Shown here: piece by piece, positions 57,146 to 64,000 of the stretch | How the letters are laid out: every line of letters starts with the position of its first letter | Numbering within the stretch: position 1 is the first letter of the stretch | DNA from: Clostridia bacterium | Lineage (GTDB): Bacteria; Bacillota; Peptococcia; DRI-13; SM3-B62 | Direction: 5' to 3' | Assembly: GCA_018433675.1 (NCBI GenBank) | Contig: JAHDQS010000005.1 | Span: 62,001 to 126,000, forward strand | Length of the DNA: 64,000 nt | Notes under the pieces: model-generated | Databases searched by the model: none | The model's input: the letters and a program-made list of their open reading frames with translations, nothing else | Told to the model about the DNA's origin: nothing | Made by a program: the position numbers and the translations under genes

Positions 57146-57260
57146 TATGTATAATCCCCCTTTTTTTCGTCAAGGAACTTCTGGTAAATAATAAGCAAAA
57201 ACGTTCACCGTTCACTATGCTTATTCCACAATCACGCCACTTTTTCCTCTTTTACTTCTA

Positions 57261-58043
57261 CTATTTTGAGTTTTTTCTTTGAATAACAGGAGCTGTATTG
57301 TAACGTAAATCAAGGTATTCCACTGTTTGACTGTTGATAGCATTGCTATTGTCCAGCAGTAGGCTTTCCATTACCTCAACCTTTCTTTCCAAATCCTCAG
57401 GCTCTCCAAACAAGACAACCACTCCTTGCTTCGTTTTTAATGAAAGTGATTGTGACGTCTCAGCCGATATTTCTATCACATTTGAAAAGAATTCTTCGTC
57501 CATCAAGGTAATCAGCCGAATCGCCGAAACCAATCCTGAAGCCTCGACAACATCACCCGGTCTGGCATCATTAGGCACAGTGACGCCGCTGATGAGAGGA
57601 TAATTAAGATTCAAGATATCACTGGTCTTTTCAAGATAAACTCTATCCTCATCTACCATAATAAAACCATCATCACAAATCACCAATGCCAGTGGCTTTC
57701 TCTCCACGACCGTCAGTTCAAGAGTTCCCGGCAGTTTCCTGTTGATAGACAATGATTTTATTTGCGGATGAACCAAGACCTTCTGTACTGCTTGTACCGT
57801 AGAAACCTTGAATATATTGGTACCAAACTTCAAGTCGGTCATTTCAACTATTTCTTCCGCCGAAACGACCTCATTGCCATAGACAAGTACCTGTCCCACC
57901 GAAAAATAAACAGAATTGGCAAAAAAATATGCGGAAGCAGAAACGGATAGTACCAAAATGATCCACAAACCGAAAAGAGATGCTGTTTTTCTTTTTCTTT
58001 GCCTAATATACCTGGTGTTATTCTGGGGGGTGGCTGTACGCAC
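57261..58043 (-). CDS. ftsQ: Cell division protein FtsQ/DivIB
   Basis: 260 residues. Short basic cytoplasmic start (RYIRQRKRKT), a membrane segment at about 22-46, then a POTRA domain (FSVGQVLVYGNEVVSAEEI) and the beta domain. Part of the FtsQLB divisome complex outside the membrane. Lies between murA and ftsZ; 115 bases separate it from the ftsZ start. Confidence 0.9.
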   Translation of the reverse strand: MRTATPQNNTRYIRQRKRKTASLFGLWIILVLSVSASAYFFANSVYFSVGQVLVYGNEVVSAEEIVEMTDLKFGTNIFKVSTVQAVQKVLVHPQIKSLSINRKLPGTLELTVVERKPLALVICDDGFIMVDEDRVYLEKTSDILNLNYPLISGVTVPNDARPGDVVEASGLVSAIRLITLMDEEFFSNVIEISAETSQSLSLKTKQGVVVLFGEPEDLERKVEVMESLLLDNSNAINSQTVEYLDLRYNTAPVIQRKNSK

Positions 58044-58143
58044 TTGACTCTCTCCTAATACCCGTCAAATATTAGCCATGCCATTATACCATATAAACCC
58101 GGCACGTCCAACACTGACGTTTGAATGTCATTTAGATCGTTAC

Positions 58144-58191
58144 AAGCACAGCTTCTGCCAGCAGTGTTAAAGCCTGGTAAAAGCTGTGCTT
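58144..58191. repeat. Hairpin between murA and ftsQ
   Basis: AAGCACAGCTT (58144-58154) pairs perfectly with AAGCTGTGCTT (58181-58191), and inside it CCAG (58158-58161) pairs with CTGG (58174-58177). No T-run follows on either strand, so it is not an obvious intrinsic terminator. It is in a 187-base non-coding gap. Confidence 0.75.
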
Positions 58192-58230
58192 ATGGTGTCC
58201 TTATTGTTTATACAACAAGGTTCCCAAGAC

Positions 58231-59508
58231 TTATTTTTTTATACCTGAACCGTTTGTACGGAAAATCTGTGCGCCCAGACTGCGCAACTTCTGTTCCATT
58301 CTTTCGTAGCCTCTGTCAATATGCTCCACATCCCCTACCACTGTGGCGCCTTCCGCCGCCAAGCCTGCCGTCACCAAGGCTGCCCCGGCTCTTAGGTCAG
58401 ACGCCTCAATGTATGCACCGCTTAATGATTTGACTCCTTTTACAACGGCAATTCTTCCTTCTACTCTGATATTGGCACCCATGCGACGAAACTCATCAAC
58501 ATGCTTGTATCTGTTCTCAAAAACGGTTTCCGTGATAATGCCGGTTCCTTCAGATAAGGCCATCATCGCCATCAACTGTGGTTGTACGTCGGTAGGGAAA
58601 CCGGGAAAAGGCATAGTCTTGATATCAACGCATTTATACCGTTTCTGCCCAATAACCCTTACACCTTCTTTTGTATCAACAATCTTCACTCCCGCCGCTC
58701 TCAATTTGGCAATAACAGCCTCTAAATGCTCCGGGATAGCCCCTTTAACATTCACCTCACCTCGTGTGATTGCAGCCATAATTATGAACGTTGACGCCTC
58801 AATTCTATCCGGGATGATGGCGTGTTCCGTCGACCCTAGTTCTCGTACACCCTCAATTTTAATTACATCTGTCCCTGCACCCCTGATCCGAGCACCCATG
58901 CTATTGATAAAATTCTGCAAATCCACGATTTCCGGTTCTCTGGCTGCATTACGAATAATCGTGACCCCGTCTGCCATAGAGGCAGCCATCATCAAATTCT
59001 CAGTTGCTCCCACGCTTGGGAAATCGAGACATATTTCCTCTCCCACCAGCTTTGCCGCCTTGGCTTCAATATACCCATGGCGTTCAATAACCTGCGCTCC
59101 GAGCAATTCCATACCATTCAAATGCTGATCCATCGGTCTGGAACCAATCGAACATCCGCCCGGATAGGCAATTTTTACTTCTTTAAACCGTGAAAGGAGG
59201 GGACCCATCACTAAATTTGATGCGCGCATCCTTCTGGTAAGGGTGTCCGAAACCTCGATCACATTAATCATCGAGGCATCAACAACCATAGTACTGCCTG
59301 TAAAAACAACATTAGCCCCCAAGCATTCCAGAACTTCTTTCATCACGTACACATCGCTTAGTCTGGGAACATCATGGATGGTACAAACCCCCTTAGATAG
59401 CAGACAAGCGGGTAAAATCGTCAGAACTGAATTTTTTCCGCCGCTTATGCGCACAGTTCCCGACAATTTATTCCCGCCGATAATGACATATTTCTCCAGG
59501 TTGCTCAC
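58231..59508 (-). CDS. murA: UDP-N-acetylglucosamine 1-carboxyvinyltransferase MurA
   Basis: 425 residues. First committed step of peptidoglycan synthesis. The catalytic cysteine, target of fosfomycin in sensitive enzymes, is C119 in YPGGCSIGSRPMDQH. The two-domain inside-out barrel has conserved GGKNSVLTILPA and PGFPTDVQPQLMA. Overlaps murB by four bases. Its presence at this place in the mur cluster is usual for clostridia. Confidence 0.96.
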   Translation of the reverse strand: MSNLEKYVIIGGNKLSGTVRISGGKNSVLTILPACLLSKGVCTIHDVPRLSDVYVMKEVLECLGANVVFTGSTMVVDASMINVIEVSDTLTRRMRASNLVMGPLLSRFKEVKIAYPGGCSIGSRPMDQHLNGMELLGAQVIERHGYIEAKAAKLVGEEICLDFPSVGATENLMMAASMADGVTIIRNAAREPEIVDLQNFINSMGARIRGAGTDVIKIEGVRELGSTEHAIIPDRIEASTFIIMAAITRGEVNVKGAIPEHLEAVIAKLRAAGVKIVDTKEGVRVIGQKRYKCVDIKTMPFPGFPTDVQPQLMAMMALSEGTGIITETVFENRYKHVDEFRRMGANIRVEGRIAVVKGVKSLSGAYIEASDLRAGAALVTAGLAAEGATVVGDVEHIDRGYERMEQKLRSLGAQIFRTNGSGIKK

Positions 59509-60419
59509 CTCCCGTTGTCTGAAAAACCCATCAAGACAACCTCCGTTTCCAACTCAACGGAATACTTTTTCCTAACTGTCTTTTGCACCTCCTCAATTAA
59601 GGCAAGGACATCAGACGCTTTAGCCCTACCCTTGTTTACAATAAAATTCGCATGTTTTAAAGAGACTTGGGCGTCACCAACAGACAATCCCTTTAGACCT
59701 GCCTCCTCTATTAAACGTCCGGCATAATCTCCCGGCGGGTTCTTAAAAATGCTACCGGCATTCGGGAGACCTACCGCCTGTTTTTCCCGTCTTAACCTGC
59801 GGTATTCATCCATCGTTCTACGCACAGCATTCCTTTCGCCCTCGGCAAGTTTCAATGACACTTCAATTATCAACTCATTTTTGCCCTTCAACACGCTGCT
59901 TCGATATGCAAATTCAAGTTCCTCTTGCTGATAAACTCTAATTAAACCCTGGCTGTCTACGGTTTTTACCGTTTTTACAACATCTGCCGTTTCCCTGCCG
60001 TGTGCTCCGGCATTATTAATAACAGCCCCACCTAACGTTCCGGGAATGCCGCATACAAACTCAAGTCCTGTCAAACCGGCCTGCAGCGCATTTTGGGAGA
60101 GGGTAGCCAAAGAAACCCCGGCCTCCGCTACCATGCTGTTTTTCTCATTCTTGATCCGGTTAAGCTTGCCGGTCTGGACAACTAATCCCTTTAATCCGGC
60201 ATCGGCAATAAGCACATTCGAACCTGCTCCCAAATAGAAAACCGGCAACCCGGCCTGATGGGCACATTCGATGGCACGGCAACAAGCCTCAGAGCTCTCG
60301 GGTCGATAAAACACTTCTGCCGGTCCGCCGATTTGCCATGTGGTATACCCGGCCAAAGGATGACGCGTAAACACTTCACCCTGCCTTAAGGTATTTATAA
60401 AATCGTATACGGCACTCAT
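59505..60419 (-). CDS. murB: UDP-N-acetylenolpyruvoylglucosamine reductase MurB
   Basis: 304 residues from ATG 60419 (MSAVYDFINTLRQGEVFTRH); the open frame continues upstream into murC. FAD-binding FYLGAGSNVLIAD and AGVSLATLSQNAL, the catalytic serine in LPNAGSIFKNPPGDYAG and LKHANFIVNKG. It reduces the enolpyruvyl group made by MurA with NADPH. The start is 24 bases after the murC stop. Confidence 0.95.
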   Translation of the reverse strand: MSAVYDFINTLRQGEVFTRHPLAGYTTWQIGGPAEVFYRPESSEACCRAIECAHQAGLPVFYLGAGSNVLIADAGLKGLVVQTGKLNRIKNEKNSMVAEAGVSLATLSQNALQAGLTGLEFVCGIPGTLGGAVINNAGAHGRETADVVKTVKTVDSQGLIRVYQQEELEFAYRSSVLKGKNELIIEVSLKLAEGERNAVRRTMDEYRRLRREKQAVGLPNAGSIFKNPPGDYAGRLIEEAGLKGLSVGDAQVSLKHANFIVNKGRAKASDVLALIEEVQKTVRKKYSVELETEVVLMGFSDNGR

Positions 60420-60442
60420 TCCACCACCGTCCTCAAAACTTG

Positions 60443-61831
60443 TCAGCGGGCATTGGCCATTTGCATCATCTGCAACAAATCGGTGCCTACCTCCCATATA
60501 TTACCTGCCCCTAAAGTGATCACACAGTCACCCGGCTTAACAATATTTAAGAGCCGCGGAACAATATTTTTTTTGTCTTCTATGTACTCTACATCCTGTT
60601 TCACCTGGGACCTGATGCTATCAACAATCAATCCGGCATTCACCCCGGCTATTGGTTTTTCTCCTGCCGCGTATATTTCGTTTACTATCAGGATATCAGC
60701 ATCAACAAAGGCACTGCCAAATTCATGGGCCAACAGCTTAGTTCTGCTGTAACGATGGGGTTGAAACACAGCAATCAAGCGTTGGGAGTACAATGTTTTG
60801 GCTGCCGCCAGGGTAGCTTTTAGTTCAGTGGGATGATGGGCATAATCATCATATATGTCAATACCGGAAATTTCTCCGATTTTTTGAAACCTTCTTTGTA
60901 CACCCTGAAAAGGACGTAGACTATCCGCAATCTCTTTAAAGCCCAATCCACAATTAGTACCCACAGCTATAGCCGCCAAAGCATTCATGATATTGTGTTT
61001 CCCCGGAACATTCAATTCCAAAAAACCAATTATCCTGCCGTTATGTACTATTGTCGCTTTACTTTTAGTTCCTTGCAGGCTGACATCTTTGGCCCAAAAA
61101 TCAGCAGCCTCCGTAAAACCATAGGTAACTACCCTGATATTCTGCGGTAATTTTTTTATCATTTCGCCCAAAACCGGATCATCCAAGTTCAATACGGTAA
61201 ACCCTTCCTGAGGAGTACCGCTGATGAAACGGAAAAAGGCCTGTTCAATATTACTCCGGCTTCCGTAAAAATCAAGGTGATCATCCTCAACGTTTGTCAC
61301 AACAGTTATATATGGGTCCAATTTTAGGAAAGACCCATCAGATTCGTCCGCTTCGGCAACCAGGTATTCTCCCTTACCCAACTTAGCGTTCCCGCCAATG
61401 TCATTAACTTCTCCTCCCACTACAACTGTGGGATCATAACCATTTTTTTCAAACATCAAGGAAACCAACGATGAAGTTGTCGTTTTTCCGTGTGCTCCTG
61501 CTACACCTATACCCTTCTGACGAGCCATCAACCTAGCTAGCATTTCCGCCCTTTGGATAACCGGGATTTTCAGTTCCTTTGCTTTAACGACCTCTGGGTT
61601 ATCACTGGGTATCGCCGAAGAGACCACCACCGTATTAACACAATCTTGAATGTTATCGCCGCTATGCCCCAGCCTAATTAATGCTCCCATATCCTGCAAT
61701 CTTTTAATGATCTCTGAGGCCTGCAGATCAGAGCCCGAAATCTTATAGCCCAACTCTAACAAAACCTTTGCTATACCGCTCATTCCGGCACCACCGATGC
61801 CGATAAAATGCACCCACTGTTTTTCAGACAT
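60443..61831 (-). CDS. murC: UDP-N-acetylmuramate-L-alanine ligase MurC
   Basis: 462 residues. Three-domain Mur ligase: N-terminal HFIGIGGAGMSGIA, ATP motif GVAGAHGKTTTSS near 114, and DDYAHHPTELKATLAAA near 323. It adds the first amino acid of the stem peptide. A gap of 166 bases without a gene precedes it. Confidence 0.96.
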   Translation of the reverse strand: MSEKQWVHFIGIGGAGMSGIAKVLLELGYKISGSDLQASEIIKRLQDMGALIRLGHSGDNIQDCVNTVVVSSAIPSDNPEVVKAKELKIPVIQRAEMLARLMARQKGIGVAGAHGKTTTSSLVSLMFEKNGYDPTVVVGGEVNDIGGNAKLGKGEYLVAEADESDGSFLKLDPYITVVTNVEDDHLDFYGSRSNIEQAFFRFISGTPQEGFTVLNLDDPVLGEMIKKLPQNIRVVTYGFTEAADFWAKDVSLQGTKSKATIVHNGRIIGFLELNVPGKHNIMNALAAIAVGTNCGLGFKEIADSLRPFQGVQRRFQKIGEISGIDIYDDYAHHPTELKATLAAAKTLYSQRLIAVFQPHRYSRTKLLAHEFGSAFVDADILIVNEIYAAGEKPIAGVNAGLIVDSIRSQVKQDVEYIEDKKNIVPRLLNIVKPGDCVITLGAGNIWEVGTDLLQMMQMANAR

Positions 61832-61997
61832 TTAGAATTATCCCCTTCCCTGCCATCCTCACCCTTTACTGCAACTGTTTCGTCCCTCAACTGCGCCTCG
61901 TAATTTACTATATATGCGATTTCCAGCAAGGTGTTACTGAGGTTGGCTGTCCGTTATCACTCTATTGCTTGTCCTGCCTCTTGAGGCAAAAACACTT

Positions 61998-63113
61998 TTA
62001 CTGAATAAACTTTTTCACAACCTGTATTACCTTCTCTATAGCCTCCGGTTTTCCTGCCTGCAAACTGCATTTTGCCATGCTATCTCTTAACTGACGGTCA
62101 AATAATATGGAAGAAATCTTCTCCTTCAGGTTATCACCCTTCAACTCACCGTCAAGAAGCATTTCCACGGCCCCTTTTGCAAGCAGCGAACGGGCATTGT
62201 ATTCCTGGTGATTGCCCGCGGCATAAGGATAAGGTATGAGGATTCCTGGAATTCCCCGGGCAGTCATTTCAGACAAAAAAGCCGCCCCGGCCCGGGCCAC
62301 GCAAAAATCAGCACAGGCTAAAGCATACTCCATTTCATTCAGATAAGGCTTGACGATAATATTTCCATTATTAGCCACATCTATACCCTTCCTTGTTAAC
62401 TCCCCAAGGAATTTTTCATAGGTATTCTTGCCGGTAAGATGTATAATCTGTATCCCGGAAAGCAAACCCGAATCAGCATAGACACTGAGCATCGCCTTGT
62501 TAACGCTTTCGGCACCCCTCGAACCGCCCGTAACCAAAAGAATAGGTTTGAGTGCCGAAAAACCGAAAAATCTCAATCCCTCTTCCTTATCGATGCGAAG
62601 AATATCCGAACGGATTGGCAAGCCGGTTAAATAACATTTTTTGTGTACTCTTGCCGGTAAATATTTTTTCGCATCCTCAAAAGTTAACATAACAGCATTT
62701 ACCCGTAGGGAAAGAAACCTGTTCGTTATTCCCGGTAAAACGTTTTGCTCATGAATCATCGCCGGGACTTTCGTTTTAGTTGCCGCCCACACCACCGGCA
62801 AACAGGCATAACCGCCTGTCCCGATTACAAGGTCCGGGGAAAAATCTTTAATAATTTTCTTAGCTTGTCTCAAAGCTGTCAACGTCTTGCAACAAGCCTG
62901 CAACGCCTGGAGAGAAACCTTGCGCTGCCAGCCCACCACCTCCAAAGCCTGATAATCAAGTCCTGCCGCCGGTACCAGCGTAGACTCCATTCCGTCCTTT
63001 GTACCCACATACAACAGCTCTGCTTCCGGCCACCTGTCCTTTATTGCCTGCCCGATGGCCAAAGCTGGGTAAATGTGCCCACCCGTACCGCCACCGCTTA
63101 GAATGACCCTCAT
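61998..63113 (-). CDS. murG: UDP-N-acetylglucosamine transferase MurG
   Basis: 371 residues, a GT-B glycosyltransferase that makes lipid II from lipid I on the inner membrane face. Glycine loops ILSGGGTGGHIYPALA and VTGGSRGAESVNKAM and the donor region CVARAGAAFLSEMTARGIPGILIPYP are present. Precedes murC and follows ftsW, the standard dcw order. Confidence 0.96.
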   Translation of the reverse strand: MRVILSGGGTGGHIYPALAIGQAIKDRWPEAELLYVGTKDGMESTLVPAAGLDYQALEVVGWQRKVSLQALQACCKTLTALRQAKKIIKDFSPDLVIGTGGYACLPVVWAATKTKVPAMIHEQNVLPGITNRFLSLRVNAVMLTFEDAKKYLPARVHKKCYLTGLPIRSDILRIDKEEGLRFFGFSALKPILLVTGGSRGAESVNKAMLSVYADSGLLSGIQIIHLTGKNTYEKFLGELTRKGIDVANNGNIIVKPYLNEMEYALACADFCVARAGAAFLSEMTARGIPGILIPYPYAAGNHQEYNARSLLAKGAVEMLLDGELKGDNLKEKISSILFDRQLRDSMAKCSLQAGKPEAIEKVIQVVKKFIQ

Positions 63114-63143
63114 CTCTCCAACCCCTCACATTTCCGGCTTTTC

Positions 63144-64000
63144 CTAAGTATCCCTGACATAACGGGAAATGTTCAAAAGCATCCCGACTCCAACCATCGA
63201 TAATAACAGGGAAGAACCGCCATAACTAATAAAGGGAAGGCTCATCCCTGTAACGGGTAAAAGTCCTGTTACAACCCCCATATTTATCAAAGCCTGAAAA
63301 ACAATCATCGTTGTAATCCCGGCAGCCACGTATCCTCCGTAAACATCCTGACACTTCAAAGCAATTCTGTATCCGCGCCAGGCAATTACAAAAAACAGCA
63401 GTACGATAACCAAAACACCGACAAAGCCAAGCTCTTCCCCTATAATGGCAAAAATAAAGTCGGTGTACTGTTCCGGAAGAAACGCCAGCTTCTGTCTGCT
63501 GTTTCCCAACCCCATGCCCAGCAATCCTCCACTTCCCAAAGCATATAAGGAATTAATGGTTTGATAACCCTCTTTGGAAGCATGGGCCCACGGATCAAGA
63601 TAGCCGATTATGCGATTCATACGATACGGCTCTTGTAGAATTAAACCGATAACAACAGCAATTCCGCTCATACCAAGGACAAAGATATGACTCCACTTAA
63701 TCCCGGCAACAAAAAGCAGGATTATTGATGTAATCGTAATTGCCACCGTCGTTCCCAAATCCGGTTCCTTCATGATCAACCCGCCGACTAAAGCTATGAT
63801 AAGCAGGTACGGTCCGAGATCGGCGACAAATCTCTTGAGCTGAGCCCCTTTCTTGCTGAGTTTTTTAGCCAGATATAAAACCATACACAGCTTCATGACC
63901 TCCGAGGGCTGAAAATTGATAAATCCCATATATATCCAACGCTGCGAACCCTTTACCTCATGCCCGATACCCGGAACTAACACCAATATCAAAAATATAA
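63144..64000 (-). CDS. ftsW: FtsW/SpoVE-type lipid II polymerase, partial
   Basis: C-terminal 285 or so residues; the start is beyond the right edge. SEDS-family membrane glycosyltransferase that polymerises lipid II at the septum. The conserved catalytic-loop motif GWSRWIxxG-type GSQRWIYMGFINFQPSEVMK, EPDLGTTVAI, LGSGGLLGMGLGNSRQKLAFLPEQYTD read in segments, and FISYGGSSLL are visible, with at least seven membrane segments. Whether it is the vegetative FtsW or sporulation SpoVE cannot be told from this fragment. Confidence 0.92.
   Translation of the reverse strand, partial: IFLILVLVPGIGHEVKGSQRWIYMGFINFQPSEVMKLCMVLYLAKKLSKKGAQLKRFVADLGPYLLIIALVGGLIMKEPDLGTTVAITITSIILLFVAGIKWSHIFVLGMSGIAVVIGLILQEPYRMNRIIGYLDPWAHASKEGYQTINSLYALGSGGLLGMGLGNSRQKLAFLPEQYTDFIFAIIGEELGFVGVLVIVLLFFVIAWRGYRIALKCQDVYGGYVAAGITTMIVFQALINMGVVTGLLPVTGMSLPFISYGGSSLLLSMVGVGMLLNISRYVRDT

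Noticed and set aside
61832-61997. Missing small gene between murC and murG
   Set aside because: The 166-base gap has no start codon with a ribosome binding site and no conserved peptide; I see nothing in it.

Overview
The window is a chromosomal segment of an endospore-forming, anaerobic, low-to-mid GC Firmicute of the class Clostridia; the overall gene order resembles Peptococcaceae-type organisms, but the genus cannot be fixed from sequence alone. Evidence is the presence of spoIIGA, sigE and sigG, a CxxC-type L28, the diaminopimelate-aminotransferase (DapL) lysine/murein pathway, a T-box in front of ileS, and strong AGGAGG-type ribosome binding sites. Almost all genes lie on the minus strand, so the biological order runs from high to low coordinates. 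The window is cut inside birA on the left (only the start is present) and inside ftsW on the right (the start is missing).

Region by region: (1) 1-532: start of birA and rpmB. (2) 532-13156, minus: priA, def, fmt, DUF116 protein, YugP-type metallopeptidase, rsmB, rlmN, PP2C phosphatase, PASTA kinase, rsgA, rpe, thiN. This is the conserved translation-plus-PrkC cluster. (3) 13226-22512, minus: P-type calcium ATPase, dapF, dapL, yicC, remA, gmk, rpoZ, coaBC, metK, ending in a hairpin. (4) 22682-24469, plus: rqcH, with pyrR, rluD, lspA and a DUF5665 membrane protein converging from the right. (5) 26949-33452: a looser region with two secreted proteins of unknown function, a PFL/ACT pair, a HAD-like protein without its catalytic aspartates, a flavoprotein and a zinc alcohol dehydrogenase. 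(6) 33617-36831, plus: a TRAP transporter operon (dctP-dctQ-dctM) behind a long leader that carries a sigma-A promoter, GGTAGGA repeats and an intrinsic terminator. (7) 36869-47226, minus: ileS with T-box, then divIVA, yggT, proC, sepF, yggS, a HlyD-like protein, phoR, phoP and pgeF. (8) 47317-51646: an accessory block placed inside the otherwise conserved pgeF/nrdR neighbourhood. It has two cysteine-rich proteins with sporulation-type promoters flanking two CAP-domain secreted proteins and an amidase-fold protein that has lost catalytic residues. (9) 51724-55794: nrdR, ylmC, sigG, a short N-acetylglutamate-synthase-like GNAT, sigE, spoIIGA. (10) 56102-64000: division and cell wall cluster ftsZ, ftsQ, murA, murB, murC, murG, ftsW, with no ftsA.

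The genes fit together as a growth, division and sporulation core. Murein precursors (dapL, dapF, mur genes), division (ftsZ, ftsQ, ftsW, sepF, divIVA), wall sensing (PASTA kinase/phosphatase), then mother-cell and forespore sigma factors. Regulatory signals read directly from sequence support this: a sigma-F-type promoter before sigG, an Spo0A-like box with an unusually spaced promoter before spoIIGA, NrdR-like boxes before nrdR, and sigma-K-like and sigma-E-like promoters before the two cysteine-rich proteins. The best candidate for something undescribed is the TRAP leader RNA at 33652-33889; the accessory block at 47-52 kb is second. Promoter and RNA-structure calls are by eye, without folding software or database search.
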